DNA of 64,000 bases from RGIG4079 sp045596365. GTDB lineage: Bacteria; Bacteroidota; Bacteroidia; Bacteroidales; Muribaculaceae. Positions 43,971-52,651 of the stretch are shown one piece after another. Within the stretch, counting starts at the first letter, position 1. The number at the start of each line of letters is the position of its first letter. A program made the translations under genes and the position numbers. A model generated the notes under the pieces. The model was not told where the DNA came from. It saw nothing but the letters and a program-made list of their open reading frames with translations, and made no database searches. The DNA is taken from contig JAZOCE010000017.1 of the NCBI GenBank assembly GCA_045596365.1, forward strand, positions 1 to 64,000. Direction: 5' to 3'.

Positions 43971-45500
43971 ATGAAAAATTCAGCTAAATCAGCCTTTTTG
44001 GTAATCACTGCTGCAATATGTGGGCTAACTACTACAGCTTGCGCAAATGCAAATAGTGATAAAACGATTGAAGACACCTTGATTTCATCAGTTGCCGATT
44101 CTGGTAAAACAGATAACTTCTTTACAGTTGCTGCTCCATCAACACCCCCCACCGACTTTACCTATGCAGCTGAGCAAACAATAAATGGGGTTGTCAGCAT
44201 TAAAAGTTTTGCAACACCTCGATCATATCGTTATGGTGGTAGTGATGCATTCAGCGATCCATTCTTTGATTTCTTCTTTGGCAACCCTAATCGTCGCCGT
44301 CAACAACAACCTCGCCAACAAGAAGAGGAAGCACAGCAACAATTAGGACTTGGCTCAGGTGTAATTATTAACCCCGATGGATATATTGTCACCAACAATC
44401 ACGTTATTGATGGAGCCGAACGTCTCGAAATAACACTCAACGACAATCGCACATTCAATGCAACTGTTATTGGTTCTGATGCGACTACCGACTTGGCTCT
44501 AATAAAAATTGATGCAGAAGACCTACCGGTAATCCCTATAGGTAATTCTGATGATTTGCGAGTTGGTGAATGGGTACTTGCCGTTGGTAATCCATTTGGG
44601 TTTACATCAACAGTAACTGCCGGTATTGTAAGCGCAAAAGCGCGTAGTATCTCAAGCGTTACACATGGTCGTCAAATGGGTATTGAATCATTTATTCAAA
44701 CAGATGCCGCAGTAAATCCGGGCAATTCAGGTGGTGCGCTTGTAAACACCAAAGGCGAACTTGTTGGTATAAATACTGCCATATACTCACAAACAGGAAA
44801 CTATGCAGGTTATTCATTTGCGATCCCAACATCTATTGTTACAAAAATTGTCAGCGACTTGAAACAATTTGGTGCTGTGCAACGTGCCGTTTTGGGCATT
44901 GCTTATTCTGAACTCACTCCAAAAATAGCCAAAGAGAAAAATATTACAATAGTAAATTCAGGTCTTTATATTGGTCGCATTGAAGAACGCAGTGCCGCTA
45001 TGGAAGCCGGCCTACAGGAAGGAGACGTTGTAATTGCAATTAATGGCGTTGAAACTCTTAACTCTGGTCAGCTACAAGAACAAATGAGTAAATATCGCCC
45101 AGGCGACAAGATTACAATAACATATGTGCGTGATAACAAAAAGCACACAGCAAAAGTAACGTTACGCAACAATCAAGGAAACACCAACATCACAAAAGCT
45201 AAAAACATGATGGATCTTGGTTGCGCATTCAAAACAGTACCCAAAGAAACATTGCGCCAACTTGAAATACGCAACGGAATTCAAGTTTCAGGGCTCAAGG
45301 ATGGAAAATTCAAAGAAGCAGGAATTAAAGATGGCTTCATAATTCTTGAAATAAACAATGCCAGAGTAACATCACAAGATGATATTGAGAAAATATACAA
45401 TGAAATCATGAAAAGTGATGCTTCTGACAAAGTCATGTTTATTACAGGAATCTACCCCACAGGCAAGAAAGTTTATTACGCTGTACCATTAACAGACTAA
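43971..45500 (+). CDS. HtrA/DegP-type periplasmic serine protease
   Basis: Envelope quality-control protease-chaperone of 509 residues. The signal peptide ends near TTACANA, with a Cys that might be lipidated though the box is not classical. The catalytic triad is His144 (NNHVIDG), Asp174 (TDLALIKI) and Ser253 (NPGNSGGAL). A Gln/Arg-rich loop (about residues 105-122) precedes the protease core and matches the LA-loop position. Two PDZ domains follow (about 300-395 and 410-505). A TAGATTTG -7 box lies at 43899-43906 and a terminator follows. Whether it is DegP- or DegQ-like cannot be decided. Confidence 0.95.
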   Translation: MKNSAKSAFLVITAAICGLTTTACANANSDKTIEDTLISSVADSGKTDNFFTVAAPSTPPTDFTYAAEQTINGVVSIKSFATPRSYRYGGSDAFSDPFFDFFFGNPNRRRQQQPRQQEEEAQQQLGLGSGVIINPDGYIVTNNHVIDGAERLEITLNDNRTFNATVIGSDATTDLALIKIDAEDLPVIPIGNSDDLRVGEWVLAVGNPFGFTSTVTAGIVSAKARSISSVTHGRQMGIESFIQTDAAVNPGNSGGALVNTKGELVGINTAIYSQTGNYAGYSFAIPTSIVTKIVSDLKQFGAVQRAVLGIAYSELTPKIAKEKNITIVNSGLYIGRIEERSAAMEAGLQEGDVVIAINGVETLNSGQLQEQMSKYRPGDKITITYVRDNKKHTAKVTLRNNQGNTNITKAKNMMDLGCAFKTVPKETLRQLEIRNGIQVSGLKDGKFKEAGIKDGFIILEINNARVTSQDDIEKIYNEIMKSDASDKVMFITGIYPTGKKVYYAVPLTD

Positions 45501-45535
45501 ATCACACTATATAAAATAGCTTTTTCATAATTTTC

Positions 45536-45562
45536 AAAGGATAGCCTTTTGTGCTATCCTTT
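45536..45562 (+). terminator. Rho-independent terminator after htrA-like gene
   Basis: Arms 45536-45545 (AAAGGATAGC) and 45553-45562 pair over 10 bp with a 7-base loop, followed by an AT-rich tail. Confidence 0.8.
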
Positions 45563-45680
45563 ATATTTGTTTGTAGAGACTCTAAATATCGTATAATTTA
45601 ATTACTTTTGTGAAGATTATGCGCAAAATGCAACTTTTTAAACTATTTTGCGTCAAATATATGAACATTAAAACAGATAT

Positions 45681-46607
45681 ATGAACGAAATTCTAAAAAT
45701 AGAACATGTCTCAAAAGCCTATACAGGACATTTAGCCCTTGATGATATTTCATTAACTGTACCACAAGGTAGCATATATGGATTACTTGGACCAAATGGC
45801 GCCGGCAAAACAACTCTCATACGCATCATCAATCACATCACAGCACCCGATAGCGGAATAGTTTATTTTGATGGTCATATACTAACTGAGAACGATGTAT
45901 ATTCAATAGGTTATCTTCCGGAAGAACGAGGTTTATACAAAAAGATGAAAGTTGGTGACCAAGCATTATTTTTTGCACGATTAAAAGGATTGTCAAAAAA
46001 AGAGGCAACAGTACGCCTAAAAGAATGGTTTGAGCGTTTCGGCATTTCAGATTGGTGGGGCAAAAAAGTGGAAGAGTTATCAAAAGGTATGGCTCAAAAA
46101 ATACAATTTATTATCACTGTATTACATCAACCCAAACTACTAATTTTTGATGAGCCATTTTCGGGGTTTGATCCAATTAACGCTAATCAAATGAAAGAAG
46201 AAATTCTTCGCCTGCGAGATAACGGTTCTACAATTATCTTCAGTACTCACAATATGTCAAGTGTAGAAGAAATATGCGATCACATCACCCTAATCAACAA
46301 ATCGCGCAATATTCTATCCGGCAAAGTGTCGGATATCCGCAACCAATATGCACAAAATCAATACACACTGACTTTCAATGGCGATGCAACATCGTTATCT
46401 CAATCAATTACCCCATTAATTGAGAATATCAACCTCTCTGAGATTGATAATGGTTGTACACAAATGAACATCAAATTGTCATCAACGACTACATTACGCG
46501 ACCTAATAGGCATCGCAAATGATAAAGTTGAGATTCGCAGTATTAATGAACGAATACCTTCAATGAACGATATATTTATCCAAACAATTGAAGCTAATAA
46601 CAAGTAA
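45681..46607 (+). CDS. ABC exporter ATPase, NatA-like
   Basis: Cytoplasmic ATPase of an ABC-2 type exporter, 308 residues. It has Walker A GPNGAGKTT, a signature that reads LSKGMAQK rather than LSGGQ, Walker B LLIFDEPFSGFDP and an H-loop in FSTHNMSS. A C-terminal domain (about 225-308) is typical of NatA/CcmA-like proteins. The LSKGM signature is frequent in this subfamily and is not a defect. The permease gene starts 12 bases downstream. A TACTTTTG -7 box lies at 45603-45610. The exported substrate is unknown. Confidence 0.92.
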   Translation: MNEILKIEHVSKAYTGHLALDDISLTVPQGSIYGLLGPNGAGKTTLIRIINHITAPDSGIVYFDGHILTENDVYSIGYLPEERGLYKKMKVGDQALFFARLKGLSKKEATVRLKEWFERFGISDWWGKKVEELSKGMAQKIQFIITVLHQPKLLIFDEPFSGFDPINANQMKEEILRLRDNGSTIIFSTHNMSSVEEICDHITLINKSRNILSGKVSDIRNQYAQNQYTLTFNGDATSLSQSITPLIENINLSEIDNGCTQMNIKLSSTTTLRDLIGIANDKVEIRSINERIPSMNDIFIQTIEANNK

Positions 46608-46619
46608 AATCTAAGTCCA

Positions 46620-47930
46620 ATGAACTCTAAAATAGGAATTATTATAGGTCGCGAATATACTGAACGCGTATCAAAGAAAAGCTTCATTATAAGTACAATT
46701 CTCATGCCTTTGCTCATGCTTGGGTTAATGATTGCTCCGGCTCTTATCACTATATTTTCTACTACTGACACAAAAACAATTGCTGTAATTGATAATAGTA
46801 AGGTAATTGCACAAAGTCTTAAAAGCAATGATGAAATTAATTACATCTCTTTAGATGTTCCACTTGATTCAGCACTTGCTAATGCTGACATTGATGGTGT
46901 GCTTCTTATCGAAGAAAGTATTCTCACCTCATCCACTGGAGTAAGTCTATACACGAATGAGGCATCATCTATTACAATTGAGCAAAATATCACCTCACAA
47001 ATAGAAAACACCATCGAGGAACAACGCCTAAAGAATTATGATATTGAAAATCTTGAGGAAATACTTGATGCTGTAAAAGCAAATGTGTCGTTACAAACAT
47101 TTAGGAACGATCAAGAAGAGGGATCCAACGCATCTTCTTCTTTTCTTTCATACATAATAGGAACGATAATGACTTTCATGCTCTACATTTTCCTACTCCT
47201 TTACGGTCAAATGGTAATGACTAGTATCATTGAAGAAAAAAATAATCGCGTACTTGAAATTGTCGTATCATCGATAAAACCCGCTCAACTAATGATGGGA
47301 AAAATCATTGGGATTGGACTCGTTGCTGTTACACAAGTACTCATATGGGCGGCATTAATCTCTATCATCTCAGGGTCTATACTACCTGCTTTACTCCCCA
47401 CTGAAGTAATAAATGAAGTTACTGCTTTCAACAACGGAACAATTGACACAAACACTGCAACAAACGATCCTGACCTTTTACACGCCCTTTCTGTGCTTGG
47501 GGATGTTGGATACATACTATCTATTTTTGGTTATTTGATGCTATTCCTTATCGGTGGATTTTTATTTTATTCATCTATATATGCAGCCATTGGCTCCGCA
47601 GTTGATAACATCCAAGATGCAGGACAATTTCAATCAATTGTTGTATTCCCTATAATTATCGGTCTTATTCTTTCAATGACTGTTGTCAATGATCCAAACT
47701 CTACTCTTGCAACGACCATGTCAATAATACCATTTACAGCGCCTATGGTAATGATGGCTCGCATTCCATTTGGCATTGCAACATGGGAAATTATCGTATC
47801 ATTGGTTTTATTGTATATCTCATTCTTGTTTATGGTGTGGGTTGCAGCAAAAATTTATCGTGTTGGGATATTCATGTATGGAAAGAAACCATCAATAAAA
47901 GACCTTATTCGTTGGATAAATTACAGATAG
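46620..47930 (+). CDS. ABC-2 type permease, NatB-like
   Basis: Partner permease of the preceding ATPase, 436 residues. One N-terminal helix (about 22-45) is followed by an extracytoplasmic domain (about 50-170) and five or six C-terminal helices. The conserved cytoplasmic segment EEKNNRVLEIVVSSIKPAQLMMGKI is characteristic of NatB / ABC-2 membrane_3 proteins. NatAB exports sodium in Bacillus; other members move drugs or lipids, so the substrate here is open. A strong bidirectional hairpin ends the operon. Confidence 0.92.
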   Translation: MNSKIGIIIGREYTERVSKKSFIISTILMPLLMLGLMIAPALITIFSTTDTKTIAVIDNSKVIAQSLKSNDEINYISLDVPLDSALANADIDGVLLIEESILTSSTGVSLYTNEASSITIEQNITSQIENTIEEQRLKNYDIENLEEILDAVKANVSLQTFRNDQEEGSNASSSFLSYIIGTIMTFMLYIFLLLYGQMVMTSIIEEKNNRVLEIVVSSIKPAQLMMGKIIGIGLVAVTQVLIWAALISIISGSILPALLPTEVINEVTAFNNGTIDTNTATNDPDLLHALSVLGDVGYILSIFGYLMLFLIGGFLFYSSIYAAIGSAVDNIQDAGQFQSIVVFPIIIGLILSMTVVNDPNSTLATTMSIIPFTAPMVMMARIPFGIATWEIIVSLVLLYISFLFMVWVAAKIYRVGIFMYGKKPSIKDLIRWINYR

Positions 47931-47947
47931 CATTACAACTATAACAC

Positions 47948-47987
47948 AAACAGAAAGTCGCATCCTTGGGAATGCGACTTTCTGTTT
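47948..47987. terminator. Bidirectional terminator, 16-bp stem
   Basis: Arms 47948-47963 and 47972-47987 (core GAAAGTCGCAT/ATGCGACTTTC) with an 8-base loop and a T-run. It lies between the convergent permease and ddl genes. Confidence 0.9.
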
Positions 47988-48005
47988 TTTTAGATTGGGG
48001 TATAC

Positions 48006-49187
48006 TTATTTTAATTTACCTTTAGTTCCTTTTACTCCACCACCAAGGCTGAAAATATTTTGATCGTAAGAGACTGTTTTCATTGCACTTTCACGCTTGC
48101 GTTTTAGAGCAAGTTGAACAAGTTTGTCCATTAGTTTGTCGAATGATAATCCTGTAGCCTCCCACAAGTAGAATGACAATGAGCCTGGAATAGTGTTGAT
48201 TTCGTTAACATAGACGTTTCGCGTAGTCTTATCAATAATAACATCAACGCGACTCACACCATGACATGATAACACGCGGAATGTTTCACATGCGAGGAAT
48301 TGAATACGTTTTGTTTCGTCATCGGGCAACTCTGCAGGAATGCGTTTTTGAGATGCTTGCATCCCTTTAGCGCCCTTTGTTCCACCCATATATTTATCTT
48401 CATATGATAAAATTTCTCCACTCTTTATTGGTTCTTCACACACCGATGGTTGGAAGTCATCACAATCGCCCAAAACTGAACAATTGATTTCTTGCAACTC
48501 TTCCACCATGTGCTCTACGATAATGCGTGTAGAATATTTCTCCGCCTCATCAACTTTTTCAATCAATTGAGAGCGGTCAATAGCTCGACCGATACCAACA
48601 CTTGAACCAAGATTTGCAGGCTTTACAATTACAGGATAACCGATTTTTTCTTCAAGCTTAGCAATAAGTTGTTCTCGCTGTGAGAACCATTGTTTATCAG
48701 TAAACCACACATAATCAACAACAGGAACATCACAAGCCTGAAGAATCATTTTCATAGTGATTTTATCCATACCATTTGCCGATGAAAGGGTATTACATCC
48801 GGCAAATGGGATACCGGTTGATTCCAATACACCTTCAAAGATACCATCTTCACCATTTGAGCCATGAAGCACAGGGATTACAACATCAAGCTTAGTAAAC
48901 ACATTTGAGCCAAACAATGATTTCTTTGTTTTATAAAGGTTATAGTCGTCATATATAGGACGCATATAAACCTCTTCACATTTAGCCAAAAGTGCAGGCA
49001 CATCACGATAATTAGCTACATCAAACAATGCCTCACCTGTGTACCATTTCCCTTGTTTTGATATGTATATAGGGGTTACATCATATTTTTCTCTATTAAT
49101 AGCGTGCATGGCTTGCGATGCAGATATAACCGAAATTTCATGTTCAGTTGAACGCCCGCCAAAAAATACTCCGATATTAGTTTTCAT
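48006..49187 (-). CDS. D-alanine-D-alanine ligase family protein with shortened acceptor loop
   Basis: ATP-grasp ligase of 393 residues, longer than standard Ddl (about 300-365). The N terminus FFGGRSTEHEISVISA is the Ddl signature, GSNGEDGIFEGVLE follows, and GYPVIVKPANLGSSVGI is the ATP-grasp strand. The omega-loop segment SYEDKY keeps the Lys-Tyr pair typical of D-Ala-preferring enzymes. The metal Glu/Asn segment is present as NEINTIPG, but what follows is SLSFYLW. By eye, E. coli DdlA has four more residues between PG and LW, the loop that holds the second D-Ala. The acceptor may therefore differ. It is the last gene of an operon with a membrane MurF-like protein (gap 32) and a hydrolase. 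Confidence 0.88.
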   Translation of the reverse strand: MKTNIGVFFGGRSTEHEISVISASQAMHAINREKYDVTPIYISKQGKWYTGEALFDVANYRDVPALLAKCEEVYMRPIYDDYNLYKTKKSLFGSNVFTKLDVVIPVLHGSNGEDGIFEGVLESTGIPFAGCNTLSSANGMDKITMKMILQACDVPVVDYVWFTDKQWFSQREQLIAKLEEKIGYPVIVKPANLGSSVGIGRAIDRSQLIEKVDEAEKYSTRIIVEHMVEELQEINCSVLGDCDDFQPSVCEEPIKSGEILSYEDKYMGGTKGAKGMQASQKRIPAELPDDETKRIQFLACETFRVLSCHGVSRVDVIIDKTTRNVYVNEINTIPGSLSFYLWEATGLSFDKLMDKLVQLALKRKRESAMKTVSYDQNIFSLGGGVKGTKGKLK

Positions 49188-49219
49188 ATCTATTTATTAT
49201 TGAATTTTTAATATTATCA

Positions 49220-50809
49220 TTATTTAAATGTATCTGGAAGATCATTTTCATACAAGACTGTATCTCCCGGCTTTACAATTGTACCTAATAGCTGTTGAGC
49301 ATCTTTAAATGAAGCTACGGCTTTCACTTTTTCTGTAGCCATACCTCCTGCAATAGCACCTTCAACCAATGCCTCACGATTGTACTCTCCCACTATTATT
49401 GCAATGTCGGCACATTCAGCTATCTTTTTACCTAACGAGTTATTATATTCAAATTGTTTATCTCCAAGTTCAATCATCCCCGGAGTAATCACTATGCGCT
49501 GTCCTTTATTAAAACGAGCAAGAACATCCATAGCCATGTGAGAGCCTGTTGGATTTGAGTTAAATGCATCGTCAATGATGGTAACCCCTCCGGGAGTACG
49601 CTTCAAGTTTAATCTATGTTCTACTTGTTCAATCTTTTCTACAGCGTAACGTATTTTTTCCTCAGGAACATCAAGACGCATTGCAATTATTACAGCGGCA
49701 ATTAAGTTTGAGATATTGCACTCTCCCACCAAACGTGTATGCAATGTCAATTCTCGACCATTACCTACAATAGTAAATAATGTTCCATATTCATCATACT
49801 GAATATTCTTTGCGGTATATGATGCATTTTCAGTGGCGTTCACAGCATATCGGCAACATTCCACATTTGCAACAACTCTATTTGCGACATAAGGGAAATC
49901 ATCATTTACCACAGCCAATCCATCAGATGGCAACGCATCAACGAGTTCAAATTTGGTACTTTGCACATTCTCAATTGATTTAAACGATTCTAAATGTTGT
50001 TCTCCGACAGCGGTAACGATACCCATTGACGGATGGACCAAATCACAAATCTCTTTTATATCTCCTTGTTGTTTTGCACCCATCTCCACAATAAACACCT
50101 CATTATAAGGCTTGAGATATTCTCTAACTGTGCGTATAACACCTAATGTCGTATTATAGCTACCCGGAGTCATCATCACATCATATTTTTCGCTCAAAAT
50201 ACGATGTAAATAATGCTTTGTGCTTGTTTTGCCATAGCTACCTGTAATACCTATTATTTTCAAGTCGGGCATCGAAGCAAGAATACGAGCCGCATCATTA
50301 TAATATTTCTTGTTTATTGATTTCTCTACAGGGCGTAATATTGTATTTGCCGCCAATACGATGATATGGGAACATATATACAACACCAATGATGTCAACG
50401 ATAATGTAAACAATATTTGTTGCACATCTGATTTCCACATATACACAACTATCAGTGCCAATATTACAACCGACATGGTTGTCATTACTGCAAATATGCG
50501 CCAAACACGATTGGTAAACACCAATGGTTTCTTGTATTTAGCCTTAAACAATTTTTGTGAACTAACGGCAGTTGCTACCAAAATAAATAATTCGCCCATA
50601 CTTGCCGGCACTGCATCAATCAAAGACAATAGCATCACAATCATTGCAAACAAGCGCACGCCCGATGTCGAATCACCACTCACTCGCAACCATTTCATGT
50701 AGCGTTCATTGCGATAGGAATTTTGTTGCAACATCATCAATGTGCGTTTATATTCAGCATACACATTGATTAAAGCCAATATAAATACTATAAAAAATAC
50801 TATTGTCAT
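49220..50809 (-). CDS. MurF-like Mur ligase with N-terminal membrane domain
   Basis: The 529-residue protein has five hydrophobic segments in the first 160 residues (about 1-20, 52-68, 70-85, 102-125 and 132-158). A complete Mur ligase unit follows: P-loop GITGSYGKTSTK near residue 186, VEMGAKQQGDI, the carbamate-lysine region STKFEL, and C-terminal IDDAFNSNPTG, a MurF signature. MurF adds D-Ala-D-Ala to the UDP-MurNAc-tripeptide and is normally soluble. The membrane extension suggests a lipid-linked substrate or a membrane complex. It starts 4 bases after the hydrolase stop and is followed by a Ddl-like ligase that could supply its dipeptide. The catalytic fold is clear; the exact substrate is not. 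Confidence 0.85.
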   Translation of the reverse strand: MTIVFFIVFILALINVYAEYKRTLMMLQQNSYRNERYMKWLRVSGDSTSGVRLFAMIVMLLSLIDAVPASMGELFILVATAVSSQKLFKAKYKKPLVFTNRVWRIFAVMTTMSVVILALIVVYMWKSDVQQILFTLSLTSLVLYICSHIIVLAANTILRPVEKSINKKYYNDAARILASMPDLKIIGITGSYGKTSTKHYLHRILSEKYDVMMTPGSYNTTLGVIRTVREYLKPYNEVFIVEMGAKQQGDIKEICDLVHPSMGIVTAVGEQHLESFKSIENVQSTKFELVDALPSDGLAVVNDDFPYVANRVVANVECCRYAVNATENASYTAKNIQYDEYGTLFTIVGNGRELTLHTRLVGECNISNLIAAVIIAMRLDVPEEKIRYAVEKIEQVEHRLNLKRTPGGVTIIDDAFNSNPTGSHMAMDVLARFNKGQRIVITPGMIELGDKQFEYNNSLGKKIAECADIAIIVGEYNREALVEGAIAGGMATEKVKAVASFKDAQQLLGTIVKPGDTVLYENDLPDTFK

Positions 50810-50813
50810 AATT

Positions 50814-51578
50814 CTAACTATTTAAGAAACTGCGCAAAACGGCAGCAAATTGAAATGGATTATCTAAAAAGCTATAATGACCACATCTGGGAAAAGATAC
50901 GAGTCCGGCATTAGGAATTAGTCGCTCCATGATTTTTGCATCACGCAATGGCGTTGCTGTATCATTTTCACCCCAAATTAATAATGTTGGAGCCTTTATT
51001 AATGGCATTTTATCTTTCAAATCCTCATTCACTACCTTACTCAAGATAGCACGCATCATGGGTGACGCATTATTATAATCACTTGAGCCACGCTTTGCTC
51101 GCATAGCATCAATGCGTTGTTGAGCTCGCGCCTTTCCATATATTAATGGCATGAGTTTTTTACCTAACTTATAGGTATATACCTTAAAATAATATTTCAA
51201 CGAGCGACGAGGCTTCACACCGGCAGCGTCAACAAGAATAAGTTTGTTTACTTTATTACGCGATGAATATAAAATACCTACTCTTCCTCCAAATGAATGA
51301 CCAAGCAAAATGGGATTTTCTATATTTTCGGTCTTCACCAATTGTTCAATCAATCGAGTATATTCCTCAACGCCCCACACCTCTGACGGCTCTTGCGATT
51401 CACCAAATCCGGGGAAATCCACATTATAGACTTTGTGATTCTCCAGCGCAACCTTTTCCACACTCTGCAAAGTAGTCAAATTACACCCCCACCCGTGCAT
51501 CAAGATAATGGGCGCGCCCTCTCCTTGCACAGTGTAATGAAAGTTTAAGCCGGATAATTGAATAGTTTTTTCCATCAT
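50814..51578 (-). CDS. Alpha/beta hydrolase
   Basis: The 254-residue soluble hydrolase has the nucleophile Ser in GHSFGG, the Asp in WGENDTATPL and the His in CGHYSF, a complete triad in the right order. The oxyanion region is HGWGCN near residue 25. No signal peptide is seen, so it is cytoplasmic. Start could be either of two adjacent ATGs (51578 or 51575). It is the first gene of the operon with the membrane MurF-like and Ddl-like ligases; a minus-strand TACCTTTG -7 box lies at 51599-51592. It might hydrolyse an ester or peptide precursor, but the substrate cannot be read from sequence. Confidence 0.87.
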   Translation of the reverse strand: MMEKTIQLSGLNFHYTVQGEGAPIILMHGWGCNLTTLQSVEKVALENHKVYNVDFPGFGESQEPSEVWGVEEYTRLIEQLVKTENIENPILLGHSFGGRVGILYSSRNKVNKLILVDAAGVKPRRSLKYYFKVYTYKLGKKLMPLIYGKARAQQRIDAMRAKRGSSDYNNASPMMRAILSKVVNEDLKDKMPLIKAPTLLIWGENDTATPLRDAKIMERLIPNAGLVSFPRCGHYSFLDNPFQFAAVLRSFLNS

Positions 51579-51715
51579 TCTATTTATATAGCAAAGGTAA
51601 AGAAAATCTCTGTAATAACACTACAAAGCAACATAAATATAAGTAAATAATTTCTATATAAATAGCCTATTATTTTTACTTTTTCATAACTTTGCAAGCC
51701 TAAAATCGAGGGGTT

Positions 51716-52612
51716 ATGGGAAATAAGAAATTAAGTAAAAATGCAATAATCGGTTATCCGGCAGGAATAATTACAGGAATAACCTATGGATTAAATCCAC
51801 TATTTGGTGTGCCATTGATGCAAAATGGAGCTTCAGTTGATTCTATTCTGTTCTTCCGATATGGAATTGCAGTATTAATTTTAGGCATATTTCTTCTATT
51901 TACAAAACAAAGTTTCAAAGTTTCAATTAATCAATTAGAGATATTAGTACTGCTTGGATTACTATACTCTTCAAGCAGTATTTTTCTATTTGAAGCATAT
52001 AACTATATTGCATCAGGATTAGCTACAACACTCATATTCCTTAGTCCGGTACTTGTAGCAATCATCATGGTCTTTCTACGTAATATACCATCATGGCCTG
52101 TGTGGCTGTCTATTTTTGCAACATTTGCAGGCGTGATACTTATGACGCAAAACGACTCGTCACAAATAATAAATCCTATTGGGATGTTATTGGCTATAAG
52201 CTCTGCGTTAGCTTATTCTTTTTTTATAATAATTATAAATCGTAGCAAAAAAATCAGTTTAATCTCTAATACACTGCTAACATTCTATGCCTTGCTTACC
52301 GGGACAATAATCTTCCTTGGTAAAATTATGTTTGCCAAGGAAGGTATAACAACAGGCATCGAAGGTTATACAGCATGGGGCTATCTAATTGGCTTGGCCA
52401 TTTTGCCGACTATCGTTTCAACAGCCACATTAGCCATCGCCACTCGCAACATTGGTGCTACAAAGGCTTCCGTACTTGGAGTATTCGAGCCTATCACTGC
52501 AATTATTATTGGTACATTTGTATTTGGAGAAACGCTAACAGCAAATATCGTTATTGGCATTTTGATAGCAATAGTAGCTGTAACATTTATGATTATATCT
52601 ACTAAACGATAG
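51716..52612 (+). CDS. EamA/DMT-family transporter
   Basis: The 298-residue inner-membrane protein has ten hydrophobic segments arranged as two EamA repeats. The conserved features are PLMQNGASVDSILFFRYGIAV in the first repeat and GATKASVLGVFEPITAIIIGTFVFGE at the end of the second, the usual DMT fingerprint. The family exports or imports small metabolites such as amino acids or sugars, and specificity cannot be assigned. A TAACTTTG -7 box lies at 51687-51694, 22 bases before the ATG. It is a single-gene unit convergent with the MBOAT gene. Confidence 0.9.
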   Translation: MGNKKLSKNAIIGYPAGIITGITYGLNPLFGVPLMQNGASVDSILFFRYGIAVLILGIFLLFTKQSFKVSINQLEILVLLGLLYSSSSIFLFEAYNYIASGLATTLIFLSPVLVAIIMVFLRNIPSWPVWLSIFATFAGVILMTQNDSSQIINPIGMLLAISSALAYSFFIIIINRSKKISLISNTLLTFYALLTGTIIFLGKIMFAKEGITTGIEGYTAWGYLIGLAILPTIVSTATLAIATRNIGATKASVLGVFEPITAIIIGTFVFGETLTANIVIGILIAIVAVTFMIISTKR

Positions 52613-52632
52613 GTTTATAAGTATCAATTAAT

Positions 52633-52649
52633 ATTGCTTAAACAGCAAT
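52633..52649. terminator. Weak hairpin between EamA and MBOAT genes
   Basis: Arms 52633-52638 (ATTGCT) and 52644-52649 pair over 6 bp with a 5-base loop in AT-rich DNA. The gap between the convergent genes is only 39 bases. Confidence 0.35.
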
Positions 52650-52651
52650 TA

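Noticed and set aside
44296..44345. Gln/Arg-rich low-complexity stretch in the HtrA-like gene
   Set aside because: It sits at the usual LA-loop position of HtrA proteases and is in frame, so it is not a frameshift or insertion.
45681..46607. Apparent defective ABC signature LSKGM in the NatA-like ATPase
   Set aside because: This variant is common in ABC-2 exporter ATPases, and Walker A, Walker B and H-loop are intact.
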